Origin: Lingula anatina
Taxonomy: Eukaryota; Brachiopoda; Lingulata; Lingulida; Lingulidae
NCBI RefSeq assembly: GCF_001039355.2
Contig: NW_019776127.1
Coordinates: forward strand, 17,526 to 81,525
Length of the DNA: 64,000 nucleotides
Reading direction: 5' to 3'
Shown here: positions 1 to 11,877 of the stretch, piece after piece
Position numbering within the stretch: the first letter of the stretch is position 1
Layout: every line of letters starts with the position of its first letter
Translations under genes and position numbers: made by a program
The notes under the pieces: model-generated
The model's database searches: none
Told to the model about the DNA's origin: nothing
The model's input: only the letters and a program-made list of their open reading frames with translations

Positions 1-86
1 CGTCCTCCGACCCTACGCCAGGGGGGGGGGGGGGTCGATTTCGTATCCGTGGATCCCTCCTTCAAAAAATCCTGAATCCGCCGCTG
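1..86 (-). mobile_element. Terminal fragment of hAT-like DNA transposon
   Basis: Read on the minus strand, this begins CAGCGGCGGATTCAGGA and leads into a poly-G stretch. A similar end (CAGAGGTGGATCCAGGA) occurs at 62040. Starts of the CAG-G-GG form followed by GGATCCAGG are common at hAT-type termini. Only one end is visible because the window starts here, so superfamily and length are inferred. Confidence 0.35.
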
Positions 87-539
87 TATATAGAACAACT
101 ATTGGTGCTGCTTGCGTTTATTTAAAAAGAAAATCTTGGCGCAATATATAATAAGATGTATCGAACACAATATACTTCTACTTATTTAATAAATATTTCA
201 TTCCACTTATTCGATAAATGTTATTTTGTGTACTATTAATTACCTTTTGAGGGCCGTGGGGATTGTTTTTTTAATTTACTACGTTCTTACACTTAATCAA
301 TAAATTTTAATGAAAATATAAAAAAAAATCATATCTGCTTTTGAACTAACGGCAATGCATTTATTAACATCTCTTAAAGATGTGGATATTTTGATGAAAC
401 AGTTGGGGTGTTTTTTTCATGCATGGATGTGTGCGGACGAGTGTGTTCGTAAATAAATAGGTGTGTGGTACATTACGGATATTTAAGGGTTTGATGCGTG
501 TTTATATATAAAAAAAAATAACGAAAAGAGACACATTAC

Positions 540-866
540 CTGTTCAAAGTACTTATATCCATCTCTGTGAACCAAATTTGTGCTATTCTCGTCTGATTTG
601 GCACCAGCATATTCACATAAATCTTCCCCTGAATCGGCTTTAATGTAGTTGAATCCCACACAGCGGGGAGTGTTCGCCGTGCATGCGATGGCGCACACGC
701 TTTTTGTAGACACATATTGGCGTCCGAAGACATTTGTATTCGCTACGTTTTCCCGGCAACTAGGAGGATTGACATATCTGTAGATATTTGTGGACATTTT
801 AGCCCCAACTACAATCCAAACGACCGTAAGCATGAGTTGTAAAATGCAAAGCATGTTTAGATGCAT
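540..866 (-). CDS. Exon of small secreted PAN/Apple-like protein (partial)
   Basis: The ATG at 866 opens a frame starting MHLNMLCILQLMLTVVW, a hydrophobic signal peptide, followed by a cysteine-rich region. Cysteine spacing, an RCVGFNYIKA stretch and a later LCEYAG segment resemble PAN/Apple modules, which bind carbohydrate or protein outside the cell. Six cysteines lie in the roughly 85 residues after the signal peptide. The frame ends in YKYFEQ at a good donor (CAG|GTAATG) at 539/540. The rest of the gene would lie at lower coordinates and is probably outside the window. I prefer the ATG at 866 because no ATG lies further upstream in this frame. The fold assignment is by motif only, and other small cysteine-rich secreted proteins are possible. 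Confidence 0.5.
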
Positions 867-1521
867 TTTGATACCAACCAGAAAACAACTGTTATACAAC
901 AAGATATGATTCCCGTTTAGGATCTCTAGACTGTTATTGCCAAGTGCAGCTACTTATGTGTATCGTCTCTCCGTGTCCACATGATAGGGAAGTTTGACTT
1001 ACATAAAGAGGACGTTCTAATCCCTAAAACACACGCCAGCAGGCACGATAAGCAATTACAGTGCCATCAGAGTTTAAGATGTCCATAGAATTAAGCCATA
1101 TCCCTTTCTAAAGAGATCGGAACGCCATTGTGTTCGTATCACAACAGAAATCTCAACAGAACATCGATATGGATACTTTTATATAAAGTGTTCTTAATCA
1201 AATGAAGGAATTATTAGAGTGTTTTTCTGTATCATTAATCTTTTATTACGTGTTTTCCTCCGCCAATGACTCTGAAATAGAAGTACATTAAGTGCCTGCG
1301 AGTTTAACATGATGACTCCAAATGTGGAGTCAAATTACAATCGATGTCTTCCATGCTTTGATAATATTGTTATATTGTGTTAATAAGCACGGTTACGTAA
1401 CCCATGTCCAATATAATAACAATAAGGAACCTGCACGCTCCACAGAAGTGGAGAAATCGTTAACCAGATAAATCAAAATCTCTTCATATTTAGTTCAACA
1501 TTTGAGTCTCTCTCCATACAG

Positions 1522-1556
<35 letters not shown>

Positions 1557-3296
1557 CGTGTGTGTCACTCCTACAACTGTGACGTAATGATGGGTATATA
1601 CTGCTGACTAAAGGCAAGACTTTTACAGGTGTGTGTGTGCGTGTGTGTGTGTGTGTGCAAAACCAAAACACTGACTTATAAATTATCTGAAGAAAACACC
1701 TTCGTGTATAACAGAAACAGTTGCAGTTATCTGTAAAGAAACCCTACGTGACACGCTCACCCTGTGCAAATTGAGATTAACAAACTCGTTATACCTCTGA
1801 GCTTTTGTTGATATTGATCATTCGGAGACCATGCCCATTTGATTTTCAATATCTGTTTTCTTTCTCTACTCTCAAAATACAGTGTTTTTAGGAGTTGTAT
1901 AGAAAACCAATCACAAAGACAGGCAACATTGATACGTTGGTTAACAGGTCAGGCTGGTTCTAAATGGTAATCACTTTGCTTCACAGTTCTTATTTTCTTC
2001 TTTTTTTTTCCAATCAGTATGCTGTGTTTTATTGTAGACTAAAAACAAAATGCAGCCCGCATTATTTCCATTGTTGGGTAAATTAACAATTAACCCGCGG
2101 CAAACATTTTATGTCGTTGTTTTGAAGCTTTGCTTGGTTTGACCCCCCCCCCCCCCCAATAAAAGGAGCAAACACCAAGCAGCTACGCTACATGTACTAT
2201 GGTCCTTAATTATCCATATACCAACCGCGTATATAGTGGGTAACCGTGATTGATTACCAACTTGTCGATTTCGAAACAATGACCAATGTTGGTCTAAATA
2301 TTAACTCCAAATTAAAAGAAAATTTCGAATGTTTAAGAAAAAAAATTAACATTTTATATCTTTTCAACAATGAATTTTTGTCAGTTTTGGACTTCTACGA
2401 TTGCCTTTTTTAAAAAATGTTGACTTAATTTTGTGTTTGTTTTTGTTTTTGTTTTTTGTCTTTTAAGAAAACAACACATTTCCAAGTAGAAAGTTTACGT
2501 TTGAAAACTGGGGCTCAGCTGACATATGTTTCTGGGTATGCACATGCCCACGTGCAGGCATTTCCACACGTGCCCAAGTGCAGCTGGATTTTTGTAGCAC
2601 TTTGACACGCAAAAAATGGCTAATTTGACAAAAATACGAATTAATCGATATGCACTACTTTTATATCTTTGGCATTTTGCATTCGTGAACTTTATTCAGG
2701 AATCATTACATTGAATACTCTTTTTTATATTAACAAATACACTGTGCGTGTAAGTCGATAATTCAGAAAACTTGGTAATTTGGGGGCTTAAATTGTAAAT
2801 GCTAGAGTTCCAATTTTACAACCAAACGTAAGAGGGCCCGGAGTATTTCCTTTAAGACACAATCATATGAAATACTAAATCAGAGTTAATATTTTTTTTC
2901 ATTTCTATGGTAATTGTTATCCTTAAGGTACGAATTCACTTTTTGTTTCACAAACAAAAATGTAGATACACGTAAATAAAGACATTTGGATTTTGAAATG
3001 GATTTTGCTTCAAAATAATTCTGTCTTCAAGGCGACGCAAACGATGCAGCCTGACGAAAGTCCCTGAACGATTTATAAGTGAACAATTAAATAATAAAGT
3101 TAAATGACAAAAGTTCAATTACTATATTTTTTGCGTATATTCTTTAAGCTGAGATTTTTCGCTGTGAATAATCTGTTTCACAAAAAGTCTAATCTTCAAT
3201 ATGGAATCAACTCCATATTTTCAATAATACTGATTTCAAGGAAGGAAAAAGTCAGTGTTTTCTTTCAGTTATGCTTTCAGTCACAGTTCATTAATT
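867..3296. other. Intergenic DNA with GT microsatellites, no gene seen
   Basis: Two (GT)n tracts lie at 1521-1565 and 1628-1657, both preceded by ACAGGTGTG, so they look like a short local duplication. A C-run lies at 2142-2157. No coding exon with convincing splice signals was found. Confidence 0.6.
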
Positions 3297-4609
3297 CTAC
3301 ACCAGTACAGCGATTGCACATAATGCAAAACACAGCAATCTCAACAACAACATGATGGTATCAAAGACACTTCCTTTGTTGACTGCGACACGCGGTGCTC
3401 CACTGGCCTGCACTTTTGGCAGTGAGACATCGCTCTTGTTCATGTCGTCGTTGACGCCCTTGCAGCGGTGGTACGATTCTTCTCTTGGACACAATACGAA
3501 TGTCCACTGTGAACTCCCCAAAAGCGTCTGTTTAAGGGTTTTCTCGGCGTCATGTTGGAGAGACCGGGATAAATTTAAACCTACGTCATAACTAGACACT
3601 ACCGGTAGAAAAATGATAGAAACAGTAACGCGAAAAACGACAAAGGAAGTGGCACTGTCTTTTTGGGAGTCACAGGTGCTCTCTTTAAACCTAACGCGCT
3701 CCTTTGCCTCCAGTGCCAATTTGGTATGCTCCAGTAGTAAATCGCATGGCGCCTCTGTTTGCTGTTGTTTTGGGTCCCACCGCAGCGGGATGAAGAAGAA
3801 GGTTAACTTGTACGGCACTTTCCTCAGGTTTGTCAACAAGGGGCGACATGATCCCCTGCCAATGATGTAGCCGGGTGGACAAATCTTGCTTGTGGCGTTA
3901 ACCTGGAGACAACAAAAGTTGCTTCAGAACATATTTTTTTTATTGTCCCCCGGTTTCAAAACATGTCTGAGCTCCCAGGCTACGTTTAAGTAAACAAGTT
4001 TACAGGTGGAAATTAAAAAAAAAAATCTTTTATATCAAACAATGAACTGAAACGTATAAATGCGCTTGACGATGCAGATTTGTTCTTCGGATTATGGCTT
4101 GTGATTTTTCTCATGCTCGAGCAGAATTTAATTATCATGATGTGAATAGCAATTTTTACAGCTAATTTACAGTTACTTCTTGATTGGAGATGGACACAAG
4201 TGATTGTGGACTTACCGTCATAATTTGGTCAACATTGTCCTTCTTCAAATCATTTGCGTAAAGTAAAGCACTAAAACTTACAGGATCAAACTCTTTCGAA
4301 GGCCCTTGATCTGCATTCGATATATCTGAAAACAAGTGTTACAATAAATGCAAATGTGTCATCCTTTGAGCCCTGGTCATGTATGTATCTTAATCCATCC
4401 CTAGCTATACAACCATCACAACTGACCTCTCTTCCTTTACTTCCTTCATAACCCATCAAACTAATTTTCAACATATATATGGCTTTTGGATTTACATCTC
4501 CAATATCAATTGTTCTTCGGGACACTCTGAATACTTTCAATCATTTTCCTCATGCCGATTTTGATGTCCACCATATTAAGAAGAAATGACATAATCAGTA
4601 GAATATGAC

Positions 4610-4650
<41 letters not shown>

Positions 4651-5734
4651 AGTAAGTTCTATATTCAGAAATTGAGACGATTTTTTTTAAATTCTCACCT
4701 GTACTGCAGTCGTGATACGCGACATCTGTGTAGCAGTGCATACAATGGTAATTTTTAAAAAATGACTCCCCAAATTGGACCACGTTAGTGTATGACTGAC
4801 AGGCATCTCTAAGTGGAGAAGAACTGATGTTCATTTGGCTCAAAGGGTCCTGAAGACATGAATCGTACACGTCCGTTCCTCCTTCGGGGAAACATCGGCG
4901 AAGTTTGTGCTCCGGATTTGGTATCAAGGTACCGCTGCAATCCAACCACGTCTCTAATATTTGCAGGACACATGCTGAGGAACTGCACTTGGACAGGAAC
5001 TCTACATCCATTTCATAAGTTCTCAAACATTGAACGAGAAAAAGCCAGTCTTCAGCGTTTTGGACGTCATTGCACTCAGCACAGTAACGGTTTTTGAATA
5101 TGAGTGCTGACTGTGGATCGGTGACCGGCAAAATGACTTCTAGGTCATCTAAAAGGGTGCCATTGGAAATACTCGTACAAAGCTCCTCAGTCCTGGCGTC
5201 CGACCACGAAACTGGACACCGGTCAACCATCCAGAAGTGACCGTACCAATCTTCTCCGTTTATCATTCTAGCGTCTTCGAATCTGGGCGCCGTTGGCGCT
5301 CGCCTGCACGTGCTTCTCCTTGCCAGAGCGATGCCATCTGGTCTCCGTGATGCCCATGCTTTAAGAACAACTGATGCGTTTATCAAAACTGACGTCCCTG
5401 TGGGGTTAGGGGACCTGGTGACATTTTCGGCCTCGAGCACATTTGGAGACGGCGGCTCTATGGCTGTCGTTGCCGTACATTCACTGTCTGACCCCCAGCA
5501 GCAGTCGTTAAAAATTGAACATAATTCATCGCAAGAGCAATGTACTTTAAAATGGTGCGCAGGTTCCGAAGATGGGTATTTTCCACAAAGCCATTCGTGC
5601 GGCCTCAGCTGCTGCCCTCTATCGTTTGTGCGCGGGGTTGTCACGTTGGGAGAGCGTTGATCCAACAAGACAGAGGAAGCCATGATTGCCAAACTGGCTA
5701 GCAACAGTATACGAACAGAACGTAACGCGATCAT
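3297..5734 (-). CDS. Cysteine-rich surface protein with somatomedin-B-like domain; three exons
   Basis: Exons on the minus strand are 5734-4699, 4325-4216 and 3902-3297. All junctions are GT-AG and the phases agree, giving 583 codons plus a stop. The ATG at 5734 is followed by a signal peptide (ILLLASLAIMASSVLL). Residues about 50-86 carry seven of the eight cysteines of a somatomedin-B module, with the pattern C, CxC, C, CC, C; the second cysteine is absent. A long cysteine-rich ectodomain follows. Near the start of exon 3 is KICPPGYIIGRGSCRPL, similar to the membrane-proximal ectodomain of mollusc Methuselah-like or adhesion-type GPCRs. No seven-helix domain follows. The protein ends with one hydrophobic stretch, LLRLLCFALCAIAVLV, at the very C-terminus, which suggests a GPI signal or tail anchor. 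It is likely a cell-surface protein; its ligand is unknown. The first exon is the most certain part. Confidence 0.7.
4613..4648. repeat. (AG)n microsatellite in intron 1 flank
   Basis: About 18 GA dinucleotides lie just downstream (minus strand) of the exon 1 donor of the somatomedin-B-like gene. No function is visible. Confidence 0.9.
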
Positions 5735-6566
5735 GTTGTGTCCCTTGAGAATAGGAAACAGTGACTGTAAGGTTTGCACTCCTCCTTATATGACGCACAT
5801 TTTATCGTGTCTGGAACTGGTACGCTAATTATCAGTTCACATACTGAAGTACGTTCAACATTCTTGGTTAATTCTACGTGATGGGCTCGTATGTACACTG
5901 GTCTTCAAATTCTCTGCACCATACTCTTCCATTAACTTATACCATTTATTTTGCACGGTCGGTTTTGAGAGTTGAATGAACAAATTTCTAAACGTGTTAC
6001 TATATTTTCACGACCGTTTGTATTTAAGAATTAGCTTTGTTTTGCTTGATCAGAGGCGGTGGTTTCCTGCACTAACGAGATCAACACTTCATTAATAAAA
6101 ACCGCTCCTCTTCGTTCGCGTTTTTATTAGAGCATATATCTCACGTTTAATTGGCGTAAGAAATGTCACAGCTCAGATTTTGCGTGTCAACCTTTGCGAA
6201 AACGACTGATTAGGCTAATTTGTATTATTTTGAACACGGTGGTTTGCTTTCATGATTCTTAATTCTCTGACGTGATTTTGCGGTCCCTTGAGCTTCATCT
6301 GTTTTATTAAAAAATAATGATAACGGAAACTGGTAGAGTTTCTAATTAATGTGCTATTCAGGCTGCCATTGAATCCAAACACATACGCCACACGTAAAAT
6401 GATCATTCATATTTTTCATTGAAATTCATGTTTACCTAAGAAGGTTCTATCTGCCTTTATCCGATACATCTTTTTTTATAATTTTCATCGTAGTGGCTTC
6501 ACTCTTTGCACTGCCACATCATCATTTTGAGTTCCAAAATTCAGGTAAAAAAAATTAATTACATGA
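5735..6566. other. Upstream flank of somatomedin-B-like gene, no gene seen
   Basis: This AT-rich sequence would contain the promoter of the minus-strand gene that starts at 5734. No TATA box or initiator could be assigned with confidence, and no coding frame with splice sites was seen. Confidence 0.4.
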
Positions 6567-6684
6567 CCCGGTTGCACCAAGCGTTCGAAAATTGGCGTAG
6601 CAGTTGCGCTGGCGTAAATCCAGCGCAAAAAGCGAGAAAAAGCGAAAAAGCGAAAAAGCGAGAAAAAGCCAGTTGCACCAAACT
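6567..6684. repeat. Dispersed repeat with GGTTGCACCAA ends
   Basis: The sequence opens with CCCGGTTGCACCAA and closes near AGTTGCACCAAACTGG. Between them is a purine-rich run of GCGAAAAA units. The inverse of the opening motif (TTGGTGCAACCGGG) occurs at 8497-8510, so this is either a short element on its own or the left end of a composite insertion reaching 8510. Confidence 0.4.
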
Positions 6685-6839
6685 GGAATAGTGTTTATCT
6701 CGGTCTTAATTTAGTCGTATTTACGCCTGCCAGCTAGGTGGTGTATGTCGGTCGAAAGTCATTTTTCACTATGGCTAGGCTGATACATAACAGAGAGAGT
6801 TTGATGACAGTTATCGTAATTAACGCAGACAATATGGGT

Positions 6840-7165
6840 TGTTTATATCCCATCAGGCATACTTGCGTTGGATCAACGTTGAAAACAGGTTGATACGTTG
6901 AATTGCCGTTGATCTACCTAAATTCAACGTCAAATCAACGTTGATCCAGCCACGTCGAAACACCGTCATAATGTGCTGCTAAACACATCCAGGCTAATGT
7001 TCCGCTGGGTGGGGTTGATATAACATTGTTTTCTGACGGTGATACAACGTTGTTATCTGAGGTTGACACAACTTTCAAATACAACGTTTATTCAATGTCT
7101 ACTCAGCGTTATGGTTCAACGTTGTGTCAAAGTTAAAACAACATAATTTGCCCGCTGGGTATTTT
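6840..7165. repeat. CAACGTTG-rich palindromic repeat
   Basis: TCAACGTTGA and variants (TACAACGTTG, GTTCAACGTTG, CAACGTC) recur about every 25-40 bp through this stretch. The stretch contains GCTGGGTGGG and ends near GCCCGCTGGGTA. The layout looks like a short non-autonomous transposon or satellite-derived repeat; similar AACGTTGA-rich repeats are known in aquatic animals. No coding sequence is present. Confidence 0.5.
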
Positions 7166-8064
7166 TGTTTCTTCCACATGTTTGTTTCTTCTAACTGAGC
7201 AGTAGCTGCTTGATTAGAACATACACACAAACACACACAAATATTTTGCAATGGACTGATCATTAATATTGTAGACGACGTTAAGCATAAAATGACTGAG
7301 TCCTTTATTGACGTATAGATAACACAATTTGTAACAATTTCGTTAGCACAATAGACACCGTGGCACGTTTGTCCTTTGTGTACGTTGGACTCTTTGTACA
7401 AATCTAAAAAAAAAAAAAAAATGAAAAAAATGACATAAGTATGCGGAAAACAATATACTCATAGAAACTTATATAAACAAACTACAGTATATACGTTAAA
7501 TAAAAAGAAATACATTTTACAATTTAATTACTCACATTATATGCTATCTACGGTTCCAAACACAGGTGACCGACCGGTATGCTTGCTACTTGTCTACTAA
7601 ATTCTCTCGAGATTTCTATATCATGCATACCCAAAACCACGTGACTGATTACTGTTCACCTAACTTAGAGTGACCACAGGGTCATGTTACTTGGCGCACT
7701 AACACCTAAACATATTATTTATGTAGCTTTCTCATCGTAAAAAATTTTGTTGAAACAATATGACTAACGCGTTTTTCATATTTCAACAATCAAACAAATC
7801 AATCAATCAATCAAAGATTTTACTTTAATAATATTTTGATTTGGAATATATTAACGATCTTGTTGATATATATCCAAGGCAACAGCAAAGTAAACATATA
7901 TCAAAGTTTTAAATTCTAAATCAAAAAGGAATAATGAAGCTTCTGAATCTCTCCATCACTGGAATTCTCATTTCGTATCTTTTTGATGTCGTCATCCTAT
8001 TATGATTGCAGCTGTGAATTCCCCAATTTTCTTCGATTATACCATCCACGTATTGCTAGGCAGT

Positions 8065-8335
8065 CCCGCAAGAAAACGCAGTAGATACTCCAGCGCGGTA
8101 GACTACTGCAATCATGCTTCAAATCTGCTTCGATTTGGGAGCTGATTAGCATATTTGAAACATGCTCCTATCATGCTGCTAATCTACTGCATTAATGCTC
8201 CTCTCTGTACAAACCTATGTACTTTTTGGAGTAGAATTGCAGTAGGCTATGCTGCATTTCTACTGCAAATATGCTCCACACCACTACTGCGTTAATGTTT
8301 TTTGCTACTTCGATACTACTGCATTTACGTGCGGG
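8065..8335. mobile_element. 271-bp MITE with CCCGCA termini
   Basis: The left end reads CCCGCAAGAAAACGCAGTAG. The right end, reverse-complemented, reads CCCGCACGTAAATGCAGTAG. These are imperfect 20-bp terminal inverted repeats around a non-coding interior rich in ACTGC. Fragments of the same family occur at 24489-24552 (inside a Tc1-like relic) and near 28800-28850. No target duplication was clear, so the superfamily is not assigned. Confidence 0.6.
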
Positions 8336-8344
8336 GTGACATAA

Positions 8345-8510
8345 CGGAGCGCTTCTCGGGCGAAGTTAAGACGGTGGTTCTTTTTTTTTTTTTTTTTGTC
8401 TTGGTTCAAGGGGCGTAAGCAGGGAGAGTAAACCTGGCGCACGGACGCCAGGCGTTGCGCATTACGACAGTTGTACCCGAGCAAATGTACGCCCCGTTGG
8501 TGCAACCGGG
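8345..8510. repeat. Repeat ending in TTGGTGCAACCGGG
   Basis: This GC-rich stretch is interrupted by a T-run at 8381-8398. It ends in the inverse of the motif at 6567-6580. It may be a separate short element or the right end of a larger composite. It has no coding content. Confidence 0.35.
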
Positions 8511-9390
8511 CTCAGGGTTTTTCTTAGCCATAGATAACACCCATGTCGTGTCCGTCATTTCTATCCATTTTAGACAATGGATATTTGGAATTTTACAGAC
8601 AGATGTTTGTCAAAAGCGGGGTTAAAGTAATTCTGTATGATAATGACTCCTACTCCTGTACTTGTTTAAAGAGACAGAGCTTAGCTCTTATTACGGCCTT
8701 GTGATATAATTAACTGCAAAATGCAATGAAACGCAACAGTGGCAACTTCAATTCTGTGGAACACTTAACGTATGTTTAATGAAGGATTCGTCTAGAATGT
8801 TATCATAAAACCAAACGCAATATGCAACATTTAAAGGTTATACTATCGTGGTGTTTTGGTAAACAATATGCATCTGAAAAATGTGCGTGTGTGCGTGCGT
8901 GTTCAGGTGCGTGTAGCCCATATAAGCTGTCGCATCAGTTAACCTAACCGTCTCCAATTTAACTATTATTTATAATTTCAGTTGAGCAGATACTCGCAAA
9001 ATGTCGGAACTGATGTTCTGTAATTGAACCCATGCTATGTACAAAAGGCATCAAATACATTCAGTTTTGTTATGAAAAATATATATGATATGGTAACTAT
9101 GAGTGCCACGCAAACAGCTAATTAACACGTCTGTGAAATATAGTGCATTTCATCTACAGTATGTTTTCGCGATCGAAAAGATAAAACTGTTTATATATTT
9201 GAATAATTCACATCTAACACAGCGAAACCAGATATTTTGTTGAGTAAGTGAATAAATGATATGATAATTACCGGCCACGTTATGCCCGCATTCAGAGATA
9301 AGCAACTGCCAATCTATTCTTTTACCGGTAAAAACACCTGTTGCTGCTTGGTTTACTGCTGTCGACAGCTGTATAGAGTAGATCGTACAA
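8511..9390. other. Upstream flank of the GT15 gene, no gene seen
   Basis: This AT-rich, non-coding sequence would contain the promoter of the plus-strand gene at 9391. No core promoter element could be assigned. Confidence 0.4.
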
Positions 9391-9471
9391 ATGGAGAGAT
9401 CACAGGCTCCGTTCCGATGGGGGGTAAGTTTTAAATCTAAAGAACATGTCGATATACCAAACGGTTGTATG

Positions 9472-9523
<52 letters not shown>

Positions 9524-10859
9524 GCGCGCGTGCACATCCGTTCATCGAACAACTGACAGTACAAGACACACGTTTACAAAAGGGAAGCGCAACTCATCGT
9601 TTACTCAGACAAATCACTTATTTTTTTAACCTAATAAACATGATATTGACTTGTTTTCTGATCTTAATAGCATGACTGAATACGAATATGTTGATGTTTT
9701 ATCTGCATTTGCATACCTTTTTTAAATCATCGCGTGAACTCTACACCGTCTACAGGAAATGATATTATAGGGTCCTTGTCCAAGAATTGTGGACAGCATA
9801 GAAATGTTATATGTAGCGCTTTCATTTAGCACACCGGTGTAATATGAATTTATATTTCAACATATGAATGACACTTATCGATTATTTAATGTTGTTATTT
9901 GTTCAAGAGGCATCTGGATTAACATGGGTTCTGAATTCGCGTCAGGGCGAGTAACGTTGGACACAGGTTTTTTAAAAACATATTTATTAACACATAAACA
10001 TACATACATACATACATACATACATCCGCACGCATATACGACCTCACGCCCGGCCGCACGCGCGCACAAACACACATACATGCTTGCATTGTACATTGCT
10101 ATACATGTCTTTGACTTATTGTGTTAATATCACAATAAGAGGCATTTGTGATACCGTAATATTAGAATACAGAAACTCATCATTTTGATTGCAGTTCCCG
10201 CGTAGTCGAGGTATGTGTCGCTTCAGACTAGCCGTCATAGTCCCCCTGTTCCTTCTTACCACTGCTGGCATAGTCTACGTCGAGCAGCTCTCCACTATCC
10301 ACGCCTTAATGACCCGACTGGACCGGCTAGAACGCAGTCACGGACTCCTGCTTGCAAAATTACACCAGTCCTCTGATCCGGTCCTCTCGGACATGCGTGT
10401 GGTGCCACCTACCTACATGACCCTAGCGCCATCTATGGTCTATAACACACCGCCACTGCAGACAGGTGACAACGATGGAGTGACGCTCGATTACCCAACG
10501 AGAGACTTCGTTCCAGAAATAGGTAACCGTGAAAATGAAGAAAATGAGGACCTTCCCGATGAGGAAGACGCTATAATCATACCTAATCGCCCAGAGGGGC
10601 AAAGTGACGCAGGGTTGTCGGTTGAACGTCTGAACGTGCAAGATCAAGGGTACAATGACGGGCAGTTAAATCAAGGCGGTGGATTCCCCAATATGAATGT
10701 TCCAAATGACGGCTTAGATTTGGGTCCAGGTCAGATTCTCTTGGGACCTCAGCCAGTCCAAAATGGAGGTGTGCCTTTACAGCAACAACAACAACAGCAA
10801 CAACAACAACTACAACAGCAACAACAACTGCAACTGCAACAGCAGCAACAACAACAACA

Positions 10860-10902
<43 letters not shown>

Positions 10903-11828
10903 CCACCATTGCAGCAGTACCCACAGCTACCACAACCAAATCCACAGCTAACTCAGCAAGAGCAACAACAGATTCAGCAAAACCAAGTTTTACAACAGGA
11001 GTACCAGCAAAGGCAGAACGAGCACATTTTGCAAGAAGCGCCGTCTATAGTACGGGATCTGTCGGCAGGACGACAGATGGCGCCGAAGATCACGCCTCAG
11101 CAGGCAGATAACAGTAACAAGGAATTAGTGAGGTTCCAGGCAATGGTGAACTCGTGGCCGCAGGGCAAACCCAAGGCGGTAATATTCTATCTTTTGAACG
11201 CTCGGCGGATTGCCAAATTTAGGGAGGCCATTCAGAGTCTAGACCGGTGAGTGTAAGAGCTAGATTCCAATAGTTGTACGCCTTAATTTTGTAGGTATAT
11301 AATAATACATACAAAATTATTAAAGATGTTGCAGCATTTTAGTCAAGTGCGTCACATACGCAATGGAATTTTTTGCTACATATCCACTGAGCTGTGCCAG
11401 AATGAAGAGCATGCACATTAATCGCAGGCCTTAGAAACGGATTTTCTTACTCTCACCTCATCACACCTGCCCATATTAACGACTCCAGCCCCAAATTAAG
11501 AACCCTAATTTCTTTACACAACCATGCATTGAATCACATAAACCGTTTGTCACCTTATCTACTCATTCGGTACTTTCCATATGAGCCGGAAATAGTCAAG
11601 AACGCATTGATGCCGAATAAAAAAAAAGCCACGAGTGAAATCTGACAAAATTGTTTGTGTGATAAAACGCTGGGCTTGTGTAAAGTAGCTTTACGTTGGG
11701 TTGCTTAATTCGTGGCTCGAGTCGTTAGATTGTTCATTTGTGTTCCCAAATCTGAAGCTCGTGCTAGTAAACGACAATTGTCGTTCATGATGCCTGAATA
11801 AGTCCTGTTCATATTCTTCTTCTCCTTA

Positions 11829-11877
<49 letters not shown>

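Noticed and set aside
3352-3870. Plus-strand frames over the somatomedin-B-like gene
   Set aside because: Antisense of a spliced exon with a signal peptide, cysteine pattern and matching phases; no motif of their own.
4286-4540. 84-residue minus-strand frame
   Set aside because: Out of frame with the real 110-bp exon (4325-4216), which has good splice sites and fits the flanking exons.
9864-10127. Frames rich in TYIH / MYVC repeats
   Set aside because: Translation of a (CATA)n microsatellite in the GT15 intron.
10583-10945. Minus-strand frame rich in valine and alanine
   Set aside because: Antisense of the CAG/CAA polyglutamine repeat of the GT15 gene.
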